Assembly: GCA_014338405.1 (NCBI GenBank) | Contig: JTDE01000147.1 | Span: 271,588 to 335,587, forward strand | DNA from: Paragonimus skrjabini miyazakii | Lineage: Eukaryota; Platyhelminthes; Trematoda; Plagiorchiida; Troglotrematidae | Direction of reading: 5' to 3' | Length of the DNA: 64,000 nt | In this document: in pieces, positions 27,101 to 40,696 of the stretch | Position numbering within the stretch: the first letter of the stretch is position 1 | Layout of the letters: each line of letters begins with the position of its first letter | Translations under genes and position numbers: made by a program | Notes under the pieces: generated by a model | The model's input: the letters and a program-made list of their open reading frames with translations, nothing else | Databases searched by the model: none | Told to the model about the DNA's origin: nothing

Positions 27101-30100
27101 GTCTTAGCCGCTTATTTCCACCATAGCAATCGTTGCAGGCCACTGAACTTGAGGACCGGGCCTCTCCCATGAGATGCTACTGTCCATCCTTCCACAGAGT
27201 TCGTCTAAACCCACCTGCATTACCTTAACGTCGATCAGTCCTAACTAACTACGACTTTCTGTTTTTCGATTTCTGCCTATAAGTAAGTATCTGCCACCCG
27301 GGCTGAATTCTTCACTCAGATGTCCCATCGTGCTACTAGCAAACATTTTCAGTAGTCGCATACAACTTTTGGACTAATCAGCAGCACGGCATAAAATTAA
27401 AACATAAATATCAAAACCATGAAAAAGGTCGAAAGGAAACCGTAAAACTATGTAAATGTGAACCGGAACTCCATACGTACAGAGTTGCGCTATAAACACC
27501 TCCTTGCAATATCCTCAGACTACCATGAAAAAGACACTCTGAGTGTGGTTACTATAGCTTGACGGATATATGTAAGCTACTGGAATAGCTCAGATAACTG
27601 CAAACCGTAAGTAATGTCCGGGATGCGTATTTCCATGTGTCAGAAAAATGATGCAGTAAAAGATATTGTTTACATGACGAAAAGAGTACGGACATTTTCT
27701 GAACTGAAAAATACTGTTTCGTGAACATCAGTTAATGAGAGTTAGCAAAATCTTTTCGTGTCCAAATTAAGCAAAATATGCACTAGTTTAACACTTTTCT
27801 TCGAGGAAGATTTACTGCCTTGCAATTGTTTGGTTTGCCGTTCATCATACTGTGCAACTTCGGCGGAATTGCGCCCAAGAATTCAACTTTTACGTGCCCA
27901 AAGAAAATAGCTGTGGTATTGAACAAATGTGGAACGAGTTGTGAGAGGTTTAACCCTCATAACGTGTGATTATAATTACACCCCTCGCTTTAAGCAACGT
28001 AATCTTATTCCTCCATGAGTGCACGTTTATGGGAGGATACTATATTATCATGGAACCTCATTAATTTGCGTGAGCCGTTTTTGGCAAAAAAATATAATTT
28101 TATGCGACCCATTAACGTGGAGATGGGCTTATGATTGATGTTGGGACTCCATAGCACTTATACCTCAGTCACATTGTCGAGTGACCTTCACTTGTGACTC
28201 CTTGTTTGGATTAAGAAAACACCGGAGGATGAGGTAACTCGCAATAGCCTATTCAAAAGATTTGAATCAGAAGACAAGAAATGAACTACATGTTAGTCAT
28301 TGTAGAACCATGTCAGTAATTCTTGAGAATTGTCGGGTTACATTATCTTTGGAATGTTTATGTTGATACAGAAACGATTAACCGTTAGTTGATCTCTAGA
28401 ATTAACTTATACCCAAAAAGAACATTAAGAAGATAGCATAAAATGGTCCGTGAGTTATTACGTACACCTCATGCTGCGTGACTCATTACAGGAACAGTCG
28501 ACTATAAACATGTAGAAAGACGATATTTAAAGTAAGTCAACCCCGCCTAAAAGAAAGCGCTGGATAACTAGCAAACAAACCAATTTAAAGTAATACTTTG
28601 TTTTATTGGAAATTTTTAAAACAAGTTGAACCTCAGTCACAAATAATCGCAGACCACGTATTCACAAAAAAGCTTCCATCAACCTGCTTCATAACTTTCG
28701 CTTCCTTCTAGTTAGACCTAAACAATGATGCACAGTTGTTGCCATGTGTAGTTGAAAGCTAGTCTTTGTTCTCATGAAGCAACCGTTCCGACTACTGTTC
28801 ATTTTATCTCACATTAGTCATGATTGGGTAACCACATCTGGGGGCTGAGACACAATGATTTGTTAGTAATGCTTCGGTGATTAGCAGACATTCCAACGGC
28901 CTTGTTAGGAGTTTCAGCAACCGTCCTGTTCACGTCAGTTGGTATTCCAACAATCTGATCCTGTTAATGTGTTTGTTATCATAAGATTCAATAAGCAAGC
29001 ATAGCGAGGAGTTGCGTTCTAGTTTACTTACTTGTTCTGTCTGACAGGACTGGCTAATACAATACGTAGGCTGTGACAAAATATGATGCGGATTTACTTA
29101 GTATTGAAAATCTAAATATATTCCTCTTTTTCTCAACAGATTTATCATTATACAACTGCTATTTCAATTTTTAATTCTCATGTTCTAAACGCCATAAGTA
29201 CTCATTTAAGCTGTTTTCTCCATAAATCGTTATAGATTCGTTCAGTTGTCCGCATAAATATTTCTTCCTTACGCGCGTTATAGACATATTGTTCACATTT
29301 TCATACAGAAACAATTTGTTTGATCTTCAGAACATTCATTTGAACAAAAATTGCATCGAGAAAAAAGTGCTGTTCAAAAATGCTTATTGATCTGAAAAAT
29401 GGCATATAAATTCAGAGCTCCTACAAAGAAGTTTTACTTTTTACAACTCGATGGACCTAAAGCCTCATTGTGGATTTTTACCGGTTTGCTTAAGTCTGCT
29501 AGTCAGAACGCTTTGCCGACTGTTATCAAAAGAGTCTCCGTAAAACGTATAGATTAAGTGATCGAAATATAAACGAACCAAACTGACGTTTGCTGCCGTA
29601 GCCTATTAAAGTGTGATAATTCATTTTACGTGAAGCACTAGTAAGTGTCAGAAGCAACGGACTACACACCTTCTGAAGGACAGGTTTATGACTAAGTAAA
29701 CGAAGGTTATAGTCGCTTGGTTGTTTTTAATAAGTATACATGAACTGCCGCCTTCGAATCTAACGAGGAATGAAAATTTGGTGTCATGGCTATCGTTTCT
29801 CAGTATTGATGAGCTAATGTTTCCATCAGTGTTTATCGAAAATATAGGGCTTTGACATCGCTCTCACAAAGAACACCTACAAAAAGGTCAACAGTAGTCC
29901 AAGTGGTGAATAAATCCTAACCAGAAACAAACTCACTAAGCGAACAGCTGAGTTTGTGAAGCCCCACAATAATATAGTTGATGCTAACGTTGGCATTGCA
30001 ACTTCAAAACAAAGAGGATGAATTAGAAAATCGATTAAGCTGGATTGTGCACATTTATTATTGGTCTCAAACGGCACATACACAAAATAAGACAAGCTCA

Positions 30101-30417
30101 GTAGCTGCGTTTTACCTTATCAATCAGGATTATTTAACAAGTTTGTCGGATGACGCGGTGCGTGTACATCAGCGTAGTGTCAAAAGCTGCCCAAAAATAT
30201 ATAACCGCACGTTTTCTGTCCACGCTTAGCAGAACAAACATTGTAGGCGGAAAGAACTTCACCCAAATCATACACAATGCTGACTTGATACTTTAGATAG
30301 GTGAACGCGAGCGGGTATGGATTCAAGCAAATTTTAAGTGGAAGCAAAGCGCTTGAATACTTCTTCTAGACACAATTCCTATCGGCCAATCAGACCGAAT
30401 GTTGCTGTACATATCAG

Positions 30418-30434
30418 TATATATATATATATAT
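30418..30434. repeat. (TA)n microsatellite
   Basis: A TA run of about eight units that lies directly upstream of the second copy of tRNA-like repeat family 2. Confidence 0.8.
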
Positions 30435-30444
30435 CTGTGCTCAA

Positions 30445-30700
30445 CAGTGGCGTTGGTGGATTCCAACGTGAACTGTTCGCGAAATCTTGCCGGTGCAGTC
30501 GATCCCCTGAATCATTTGGTGGATTCTATATGAGGCAGTGAGATTGGATGGTAACCGAACCCAAATATGAAATTTCCGAGCTCCTGGCGTGGCTTCGTTG
30601 ACCAGCCGGTAGAGTGCTCGCCGCGTTTAGGCATGATGTTTTCGTCACTAGTTCAAATCTAGCCAAAGCCCTGAGTTTTCACAATCGGGTCTCATCTAAA
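30445..30700 (+). mobile_element. tRNA-like repeat family 2, copy 2
   Basis: The partner of 23415-23665 in the same orientation. The tRNA-like module lies at about 30600-30672, with the A-box-like GACCAGCCGGTAGAGTGC and the B-box-like GTTCAAATCT. The sequence 5' of the module, including GGATTCCAACGTGAAC, matches the other copy over roughly 130 bp. The two copies are clearly diverged, so the family is old. With only two copies I cannot fix its ends. Confidence 0.6.
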
Positions 30701-33700
30701 ATGAAGGATATGTTCAGAATATTCCAGCTTCATATAGAAGTTGTACTAACTTCATACCACATTTCAAGACAGTCAAAAACTATCCGAACGCAACAGAACA
30801 GTTTACAGGAACCGCACAGAAATAACAAAGAAACGATATGACCAGTTTGGTGCAGGCGTCTGATCGTGAAGCGTTTAATCAAAAGATAAGGTGTTGACCT
30901 CGCTCTGATACATAAAACAGAAATATCCGTCATTTGGACAACTGAGCTTAAGGGATTAGGCGTCAGATTAACTGCCCGATTGTATGTGGACATCGGTTAC
31001 GAAATTGTTGCCTCTCACAGTGTGACTACATTTGAAAGTTTTCCTACTGTTCGCACAGTGTCCCGGAGCACACCTGTTCCGTGAATCGTAACATTCTCAC
31101 GCTTCCCCGTTTTATCTCAGTCGTGTATGGACTTTCATTATGGATGGTCTGCAGACCAACTTGCTATCGCGTTAGTCACGTTGTTTGCACAACTGTAGTC
31201 GTTTTCCTTTGGTTACCCGTTTTTTTGTTCTGTAATGCCTGCCTTCGGAAAAAGGTGGCAATTTTTTGTCAGTCGTGGAATCTTGTCTTGAATTTGCTTG
31301 CATACATTGCGTAGTAGATATTGGTAGTCACATCCCAGTTTTTGTGCATGATAGTGGAAAAGGATCTAACAATGATGGGTCATAAACGTTCTGATTTGCA
31401 TCGATGACGAGATACGACCACCGGAAATCAAATTGCCGAACTTGAAGTCATGGTCGGAAAGCATTCTATCAATTTCAAGTCGAATAAAGCGTTGTCACAA
31501 AAAAACGTAAATTTGACAAAAAATACTTGCAGAAAGGTAGGGTCGATGTGCACTTTTGTATGGGTGTGTTTATTCAGGCGAGTTAATTAATTTGCATTCG
31601 AAAAGCAATCTGAATTAAGTAGGATGGAATAATCATTCGACAGAAATGTTCTTCCGAATCTCCGCAAAAGACTTTTGTTCACACCATATAAATTGATGCG
31701 CCTGTTTAAGAAGTATAGCTACAAGGAACTACAGTGTTTGCAAAAAAAAGCGAAACCTGTGTGAAGTTGGGAAAGCAGGGCGCGGCCGACAAAACTCACC
31801 GAATGTGCTGTCAGGGGTCAGGCTGCCTGATAAGTATTTATCGACTAGACTCATTTTAACAGATAAGCAAACAGTCAACGAATATGTCGAAGTGTATTTA
31901 CTGTGGCAGGGCGATACTTGCAGTTCTCATGTAAACATCAAGTAGACAACGATTGAAGAAATATCAAGCAAATCTGTGAAAGCATCACTGTGGATTTGAA
32001 CACATTTGTTAGGAGTTGTAGACAGTAGTCTGCCCGGTTTACTCGCTTTGTCCAGCCTCATTTGGCCGCGCTTACGGCATGCTGCTGAAAGTTCGATGGG
32101 AAAGGTAGACATCAACATTGTACAGAAATCAACATCGAAAGCTGGTGAAGTGCCACAGGTTCGCTTAAATTCATCATATTCACATAATTTATATGTCGGA
32201 GTTCATAGCGAGCTATTTACGGTTTCCGTTTTTCAACCTCTGAAAGACGGTGATTCGGCCACAGTTCTTTTCTTGAGCATTAGCTGCTCGATCATTTGGC
32301 GTTCCATCCAGGCGGCTGATATATTGATGTTTGTGTGTTGAGAAGAAGATTGAATCTCTATGTTCCGGAAAGTACTTTCGCATGCGGGCCAAACGAGTTA
32401 CCTCATGATGCAGAGCAATCAACAGCATTTCAAAGTAAATATACTGTATGGTTCTAGGGAGATACTAAAATAATCTAGATTGAGCTGTCAAGTGATACAC
32501 ACAGATCATCAGCAGTAATAATGACATGGCTGAAAGTACAGTTCATACCACTAAACTAAAAGCATCTTTTCTTTATTTTTCAAGATTACCTGATGGGGAT
32601 TCTGTAATCTTATCTTTTATAAGTATCTTATTTAGATTTTTGGGTACTGACTCAACAGCGACTAGAAGCGAAGCTGATAGACAATAAGTGCACATTGACT
32701 TAAGAAGATAAGAGTCACACCGACGAATGCAGCAAAAGAACTATGGAGTAGAAATTTAGAAAGATGCAAAGTATTAGTGTTAATTTCGGAAGATCGCTGC
32801 GTTACTTCATTCAATGTAGTTTTAACGAAAACTTCGTACTCAAGGGATAATGTCAACTAACAATGGTAAGGGATATATATATGGGTATATATACCAGCTT
32901 TCATCTAGCATTAACGCTTGCAGTTTGCAGAATTCGAAGCTAGTGTCAACGCAAATCTTAGGTCTCTCATCTACTAACATTCCGCTGCGATGTGTTTCAT
33001 CTTCCTGTGCACTGGTTGGCTAGAAATGGACTGATGAAGACTGGCAATCTTCCACAAGCAGCCATCTCTATTCAACATGCTGATGAGCACCGTCAAAGAA
33101 TGGGGGACGTCAGTAGTAGACTTTATGCTAGATTGTCTCCAGTGATTTGATGGGTACAGTCCACCAGATTACCCCGGCCCTATAACCAATGTAGTAAATC
33201 CAAACGGAGGATCAATTTCGAGTGATCATTCCGTATCATCGGTGGTTCCGATATGCTTCACTCTAAGCAAATGACTGTTTGAACCAGTAAATGAAGAAAG
33301 CATGCTATAGAACAAATAACTCATAATTATTGCTTGCGTATTCTAATTTGTCAATCCTTTTCGTGTTTGCGCTGCACAATGTATTTAAGTCCGCACCCCG
33401 TTAATTGTTTTGAAAGTAATTAACATTGTTAAGTTGTAACACGGATGCACATCTAACCTTCAATTAACGGACTCGATGATGTTTTTCGATAATACAGAAT
33501 GGAAACGAAAATTCTCAATATTCAAGAAGCTTATAAGTTAACAAGACGTCAACATATTCCGTTTTTGTTTGTTACCTTCCTTAGTTAAATAAGCTTTCGC
33601 TTTGGTTATGACAAATTTTGAGACACCATAAGTTGTTGTACGGATTTCGACGAAATGTCAGCAGTTAAGAAAAACTCTTAATAATATTCACTGGATACTG

Positions 33701-36700
33701 ATAATATCTGATCGAAGTTTTCATTATCAGATGGGATTTTTAGCCAAACTGTTGTGAAAAGCCGTTAAACGAAAGCCTGGTTCCTATCATGGCTTGTTGG
33801 TAGAACTCATCTTTGCTACTACTAGGATCGGGACTCAGACCTGCAGTTTAGCAATGTAAATACCTCAGTATTAACGTCCAGCCAGACAACCCATTCTCTC
33901 GAAAATGTACAAATCAACTGGCCTGTTATGAGTTGCCAAGTTGAATGCACCGCAGTGAGTAATACAGCAGAGTATAGATCGCCTTGAACGACGGATATAT
34001 GAATTAACTGTTGGTGATTGTGTGATAGAATGATATCTATTCGTTTGACATTAATTAATAAGCAAACAGTATTGTTATAAAAAATAAGCGGACTACCGAC
34101 ATCAAAGAATTCTGGTAACAGTAACTGTGTTAAAAAGAAAACGTAACATATTGACATTGAAAAATGTTGAAGCTGAGGAAGCGCGACTCAGACAAGTTGG
34201 TTACTTTTATAGAGCCATCAGTAAGAAATATAAATCCTTCAGTTGAAACCGTCTAACAACACACTGACTCACCCTCGAAAACTGTAGGGGGATCCGCCGT
34301 CGACGGAACCTCTAGACTCCTATGTTTTTTCAATACACCCAACTCTAAAGGCAAATGTGAAGCGAGCTTCAAATTTCACTATGCTTAAATCAGGACGAGC
34401 TTCTTTAAAGTTGGATCGTATGCATTCAGTCAGTCTCCTCAAATTGACAGCCAAAATATGAACCGATTAAAACATGGTTGGCGACTAGAAACTAGTGTCC
34501 AGTGAACGCGGATTTACCGATATTTTGGGGTTTGCCAGCTTATTGTTTTGAAAATTACATTTGCTGCCTGTGTCTCTGTTTGATTCAGCACTGACCATTG
34601 TGGAATTTAAATAGAAGCCAGCCATGATTTTCCCCGTGCATCGGTAGGTAAGAGAGTTCATGCTGAGCTAAAGGTAATAGTTGAACTATATAAATGCATT
34701 CATGATAAGCAACTATAGTTCAATGTACGTTGCCAGTGATTAAGTTGACCATACTCAGAGGGGGTGGTTGATGTCAGTGATTACGGCTTTTAAATGAACC
34801 AAAGGAGATTTGCATATGCATAGTCTTTTCATTGGACATTCTACAACTCCACCTCGATTTTCCACGCCTGAGTTCAGCTTGGTTCTTAGTGCTGTGTAAC
34901 ATGCACCACCGCTTAAGAGTAGCATTGCGCTTATGCTCAGGAACTGAATGGCACGTTTCAACGCCAAGAGGATGACGGCGCAGAGACGACTATTGGAAAC
35001 GTGTACGTGCAATTTATGAAACGAATGGCGATACGTTACAGTCCAGTGGATGCGAATACCTGTCGGCCAAGAAAATTAATGGACACGTTTTTTGTTTTGT
35101 ATTGTCACATAACTTGTAGTAGACTTCTTGCAATAGGTAGTCACAACAAGATAGGTACGACTCTAAAACCAGCGGTATATTCTTGGTATATCTGAGACCT
35201 AGAGTCCTATGCACTGCTGACAGGATGGTTGATAGGCTAGCTATTTTCTGACGACAGTCCTACCTATATGTTATGCTCAGCGTATTGTCCACTCTCAATT
35301 GCACTGGGTCGTCTTGGTATATTATTGTGGCTAGTTAGTGACGTGGTTCAAATCCAAAGAATAAAAAACATTCAATGTCAGAAAACTGATAAATCAATAT
35401 AATCTATAATTATTTATTCTTCACAAAACGTCCCAAAAAGCCAAAACAGTTTGAAACATACTCAAAAGTATCTGTAAACATCTGAAATCTGAGAGTAGTT
35501 CAAAAGGTTATATTAAATTCCATCACTAGGAATGTTCTTTAACGCAGACACCATTGTAGGTAATAGTATAGCTATAGTTTACCAAACTTAGCCTAACTTA
35601 TCATTGTGCAGTTTGTCTAATATTAGGCCACTCTAAACCGAAAACCGCTGGCAACATGTCTGTCCATATTGCATTATCTTCACGGACGACGGGTATCTGA
35701 AACTGTAAACGTCAGACAGCAAAACACTTAGTGACAGCTACTCTGTAGTCAGACTACGTGTCCATTTTAAAATTGTATCGATGTTGCGTGCCCAATTCAA
35801 GGGATCAGCGGCTGTTTACTCCACCAATCATAGTTGTGCCATTTAGTGTGTACCGGTAGAAGGTAGTAATTCTTCTCCTATCGCAGGTTACAGCAACAGT
35901 TTTTCGAAAGTAAACCATCTTATCTTCCCTGTCGGTTTCTACATGTGAAATCATTACCTTGATCTAAATAAGTTTTCTTTGAAAACACCTAGTCAGTCTA
36001 TCATGTGCTTAGCCACCTTATCGTGAAATTCGGAATAATAATGGTGCAAGCATCACCAAGCAATCTCAATGTATTAGAAAAACAATGCTGCTCAATAGTA
36101 AACCAATAGTGTCCAAATCAACAAATGCTATTGGACGGCAAGCGTTTTGCCTTTTGATAGACCCCTTCGTTGTTACACTTCACGAATTTGACTTGAAGAA
36201 TTCGGCTGTTTAAATCCATCAAGTTTTCAAGCAACCTGTCTTCTCTAACGCTTTTTCAAACAAGTTTGATGCAACAGATGTCCGCCGTTTTTATTGACTT
36301 GTGCAAATCGACAACCATTCTGCTTGCTGTAGCAAATGCGTAAATCCTGAATGGGTACTCCAACCAAAATGCTGTTCCACTCCAGATATTTCGCACGGTG
36401 GTGTCTAGTTCTGTTGCAATATTAGCAGTTAAAAGTGTTGCTCAAACAATAGTTACCAACAGTTTGTTTTAAATGTTTCGAATGTGAACTGAACTGACCA
36501 TGTATGCACTAATTTTTTCACTAATGCAGGGACTGGTTGATACAGCATCTCAGTAATCAACATTTTCAAGGCTGTCCTTGATAACTCAATAATATTGTGG
36601 GTGCTGCGTCACAGAAGTGAACCGAGTACCGCATACTTTGCTGTTCATTGATGTATCAAATAGTACTGTGCCTTAACAGCTCTGTCAATTAACAGATAAT

Positions 36701-37177
36701 TTAAAAATCCACGTAAATCACTTTTAGCCCTGGGGCGTTGTAAACTTCAGGCATTTCGGAATCCACTTAACCTCAGAGTATTTAAACGGTATTTTATCAA
36801 AAATGTACTCACTCTTTCATACACGTCAACCATACCATTATCTTTTCACACGGCAATCTACTCTACAGACTCTAACGTGATCCTTAGCTTTGTGAAAGTT
36901 AATGTGCAACGGTAGTTAGTGGAAGCTGCGGAAAATGACATTAGTAAGTGCCTGCTCTCCAGTGCCACGCAACGTATTAACAACGCTGTTGAACTGAAAG
37001 GAAGAAGAAGGAACACGAATATCGCGTAATCCCCGATTCATGTTGACCACTCTACACTCAAGAGAAAAATAGTTGTGATAACAATCTACACTACCTGCAA
37101 TTTGTAAGTAGCATAGTGTATTACTAAAATAAGAAGCAGGATTGAATAATTTAGGTATTCATAAGTCAATTTTGCTT
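30701..37177. other. Long stretch without recognised genes
   Basis: No protein motif was recognised. Two minus-strand frames at 31927-32118 and 32213-32428 have a somewhat protein-like composition but no family, start or splice evidence. A tRNA-like A-box motif near 33.79 kb lacks a convincing partner. Otherwise I see nothing. Confidence 0.4.
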
Positions 37178-37745
37178 ACAGCTGTTTTCGGTCTTTCTCA
37201 TCAGGCTTTTACAATTACATAGGGTAAGTGCGAGTTATATATGAAAATTATAACGTGTCAAATAGGTCATCAAAAAATCATACGAGTGGTACGGATCACA
37301 GTCTACTGGGGGAGGGTGGGAATGTTGATGAATGTGTTGGAGTCTTACACGTACCTGTCATGAAACATGCGTTCATCAGAGTTGATTGCTTCACGCTTGC
37401 TCGGGTTTCAAGTGGGTGTAGAATTATTGGCCAGGGTAGGTGAAGGGTTTGCACACATTGTTTTTGGGCACATAGGCAGGGGTTGTGGAGTCTGGTAGCA
37501 ATAGCCTCGGCCGTTGATAACAATCGCACTCTGACAGGTCTGGAGCAGGATTGACGAACCTTGTAGATGACTCGGAACACTTCATCAGGATTTATTTGGT
37601 GGTCAGTGTCAAGTAAGTGCGAATCAATTGCACCGGAAATACGCTTCGTTGATCCGTTGCGAAGCCATTTCGTTAGGTGTTATCGAATTCTCTCCGATAG
37701 CCACCTTATGGTCCTTCCAACTACAGGTGAGAGATGAAGCGCTCC
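37178..37745 (-). mobile_element. Penelope-like element C-terminus, minus strand
   Basis: Read on the minus strand, 37745 to about 37434 encodes the end of a PLE GIY-YIG domain. Blocks in order are VGRTIRWLSERIR, HLTKWLRNGSTKR, a segment SHLLDTDHQINPDEVFRVIY, and the C-terminal block AEAIATRLHNPCLC...LHLPW, the typical closing motif. One in-frame TAA interrupts the Arg-(Glu)-His site of the nuclease, exactly where the EH pair is expected. No reverse transcriptase was found upstream towards 38.1 kb. After the ORF about 250 bp of untranslated end leads to a hammerhead-like motif (37178-37206). It is a dead, 5'-truncated copy of a different PLE lineage from the one at 19.5 kb. Confidence 0.8.
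37179..37206 (-). ncRNA. Hammerhead-like motif at PLE 3' end, incomplete
   Basis: On the minus strand CTGATGA (37198-37204) is followed by a short spacer and GAAAA (37185-37189). The palindromic CAGCTG comes next, in the place where the other hammerheads have their palindromic helix III. The spacer does not form a good helix II and the flanks do not form helix I, so this is a decayed or only hammerhead-like element. PLEs are known to carry minimal type I hammerheads in their terminal repeats, which makes the position suggestive. Confidence 0.4.
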
Positions 37746-38169
37746 CAGTCACCCACAAGATTCCATCTTTCATCTAAAACGTCAGACATTTTCTTGAGAT
37801 ACCCATACCTTCTGAAGGCCCTCCTTTAAAAATTTCAATAAGTCTATAATAATTTCAACGTAGGAATATAGATTTCAAAACCAGAATATTCCCTCGGGCT
37901 TTTGAGAATGCTTCCAATATATCTGCGCTTTCCAAACTATTGTTGTTGCACTTGCTGGTAGGCAAGTTTGCTCCAAATGAACCGTTCTTCTCAAACCGTC
38001 AACAACCTAAGTCAATCAAACATTGAAATCAAGTGCCCTCATAAAAATACACAGTCCTCTGCTTGATGAGCATTGCATGATTGAGCCAGATTATGCTTAG
38101 TTTGCGTCGAAGCTTTATGTAAGATGTGGCCCAAAAGAAGCATGTATAAACAGATCCGTCATTAGTGGG

Positions 38170-38610
38170 ATCCAGAAAAAAAAGAACATTTTATCAGGTT
38201 GTTTCATCTATACACCAAGTTCCATAGTTGGGCATGCTCGTTGATTTCTTGTCTGACTGCTTCGCAGTACACGTGAAGCTGTGTGCTGTGCTTCTCCCCA
38301 GGAATCTCCATTAAGAAAAGAGGAATCACAGGTGATACCAAGACAGTAAGTTCCAATTTCAGACCTACAAATACATTGGGCTGTTTCGGAAAATTGACAA
38401 AGGAAAACTATGTTCAATAAGTTGATAGACGTTTCGCATACCTCTCCAATGTTATATGTGAAATTACCGTCCTATAGATTGCCGATTGATATTTTTTGGG
38501 TCGATTCATCGAAGAGAATGTTAATATTTCAGTCTGGCGTTCCACACATACTACACTGCTAGTAAACTTTTTGATGTGCGATAGAAGAACGACGTTGCGA
38601 AGAAGTGTGC
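38170..38610 (+). repeat. Left arm of a ~440-bp near-perfect inverted repeat
   Basis: This arm is the reverse complement of 40697-41141. By eye I count about seven differences over roughly 440 positions, one of them at the inner edge. The outer boundary is sharp: an A-rich run next to AACATTTTATCAGG. No clean target-site duplication was seen outside the arms. No ORF with a recognisable family runs through it. Confidence 0.9.
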
Positions 38611-40696
38611 TTGATTGACCGGGATCATTTGGTGAGACTTGTGATTAGGTCGATTCAATCCACATCTAGTGAGTATACACTCACTTCGTTTGATCTAGGT
38701 TTTTTCAGTAGTTTTAGTATATCCTCTCTCACCTGTTGTTATTTTAGCGTTCAGTACGTCGGAGAACTGTTGGGCAGATGTTGGGAATGGTTCTAGAAGT
38801 CATCTGACAATAACCGGATCCCGCATGCTACACAGTAGCCATAACAAGACTGCGAAAATGTTTTGAAATAGTACAGGTTGTCCAATAAGACGGTTATCTC
38901 ATCGTCCTAGTCTGTCTTTTGTAAACAAATGAGTTGTAGCAATTAGACGGTACGTGACATGTCCCATTATGAAGAAACCTTATTCACTTGGATTGATTAG
39001 TCGCCAACCACTTATATCTCCATTATGCACGAAAAAACCGAGGTCAGGTAGCAAGTCTTTCAAAGGTATATGCTGCTACGATACACTCAAACTACTGGTG
39101 AGCAGTTGAGGACTTCGATTTCCTTATAAATTGTAAATCACCCACAACTGATCGCAGCCATCGCATTCAGATAGACTTTCTACCTAGAAATTCTGCGTGC
39201 TCCTGTTGTACAGAGTACATCTGCCGCGCAACCGGGTCCACTTCTCCCTCCATTTAATCTTGTCTAAATCATTTTAGCAGTTCTGCTTGCATATTTTTGT
39301 CCGCAACAAAACGTAAAACTTGAAATTATGTGAGAAAAAGAGACTGTAAGATTATCTTCATTTCGTGAAGACAAAGGTAATTTTCCGGTTCAGTCAATGT
39401 GTTTCTGCATCGAGTTAATAGGTACATCATTGTATAGCACCGCTGTTACTGATTCTTTGTGTTCCACTCCCTTCCGACACTATTTAACGTATGCGTATGG
39501 ATAACTGTTTGATTGCAACGTAATGCTGAGAAACCTGACCTCTTCATCCACAGTGTCTAAGATGCAAATAGACCAAGATCGATGGGAAGCTAGCTTCGCT
39601 AAGGCTTTCCCATGAGCAATTGATGTCCTTCCCATAAAGTCTAGATACTGTCTTGTCCAGACTGATTTTTGACAAACCAAGTGCCAAATATTTCTTGTAG
39701 CACCTAGTTTGAACAGCACATCTAAAAAGGGAAATATGCTTATTTGTTAAGCAACCGAACCATGTTGTCTGATTGGCGAGATTAGCTGAATTCTAATGCA
39801 CGTGATTAAAGCTTTGGCTGATTGTTACACGCTTGTTGATATTAAACTTGAGATATACGAGTATTTGTTATTCCGGTTTGACTTTCCGTGCGCAGAACTA
39901 CATATTCTTTCATCATCACAATCTATAAAGTGGAAGCAGCTAACACGTTCCAGTTCACACGTAACTTTAAGTTATGTCGAAAAACCGTTCACTAAGTGGA
40001 GCACATAGATGCCAGATTGTGCAGATTCTTTAAGCATGTGGTACTCAACTAGCCTGCTGTGTTTTGGCAACACAGCAATCGCTGCGGTTATTCGCCTACC
40101 TACCGTGATCTTGTAAGACTCAGCACACATGTGTCCGAACGGGTTCTATTTAGCAAGACAACTGGATTTGTAATAAATTTCATTGTTGACATATTTTCAT
40201 TGAACATTGTTTAAGACGTTTTGTTTGCAGTTTACTTACGCAGGTAACGGTATGAATTGGAGCAGTTATTTTGGTGAACATATGTGGGAAGAAATCAACT
40301 GTCATATATCGCTGCTTTTAACGGCGAAAGTGAAGCATACGTATTGCATTTTGCACGCAAGTAAACATCTTCAGCTTTTTGACAAACCGTGTTCGATTAT
40401 AAGTTAGCACTCAAGAAATCAGGCAAGTTGTGTTACAAGAATAATGAATAGAATAAAAGTGAATCACATCTGGTTACCGTGACAAATCCTTTCTAAGACG
40501 ATTGTTCCAGACATGTCAGCGAGTATTGCGTAGCAGTCTGATGACCCTGCCGAGAAGTGATGTGATAGAGCTACTTGAAGGCACTTTGGCGGTGTTGATC
40601 GTGTTAATGCCATTCCTACTGCTTTCTAACCGAAGATACTGGGTGAGTTTAGACATCTAGGAACAGAAGATCAAATCGGTCACACTAGTCACTTCA
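38611..40696. other. 2.1-kb spacer between inverted arms
   Basis: No transposase or other gene was recognised in the spacer. It contains one minus-strand HHR-SINE tail (39091-39203). The longest frames are under 80 codons. Confidence 0.5.
39091..39203 (-). mobile_element. HHR-SINE tail fragment
   Basis: On the minus strand the tail landmarks GAAAGTCTAT, ATGCGAT-GCTGCGATCA and TTGTGGGTGAT occur in the right order and spacing. The sequence closes with a diverged form of the ACTACTCATCAGTAAT end. The hammerhead and head are absent. Confidence 0.7.

Larger units (their letters stand above)
23666..30444. other. Long stretch without recognised genes
   Basis: Nearly 7 kb with no open frame longer than about 83 codons and no motif. 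It contains a short (TAAAATG) array near 24.1 kb. Nothing else was identified. Confidence 0.45.

Noticed and set aside
31927..32428. Two neighbouring minus-strand frames with a somewhat protein-like composition
   Set aside because: They overlap a plus-strand frame of similar length, share no motif, and the sequence between them does not look like a clear intron.
33026..33110. Two CTGATGA motifs near 33.03 and 33.08 kb
   Set aside because: Neither is followed by GAAA at hammerhead spacing or flanked by pairing helix I strands.
33788..33840. A-box-like TGGCTTGTTGGTAGAAC followed by GATCGGGACTC
   Set aside because: The B-box part misses a required adenine and no tRNA fold or repeat partner was found.
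35336..35362. Good B-box sequence GGTTCAAATCC
   Set aside because: No A box at a suitable distance upstream and no similarity to either tRNA-like family.
37228..37443. 71-codon plus-strand frame over the PLE relic
   Set aside because: It is the opposite strand of the Penelope-like C-terminus, which explains the sequence better.
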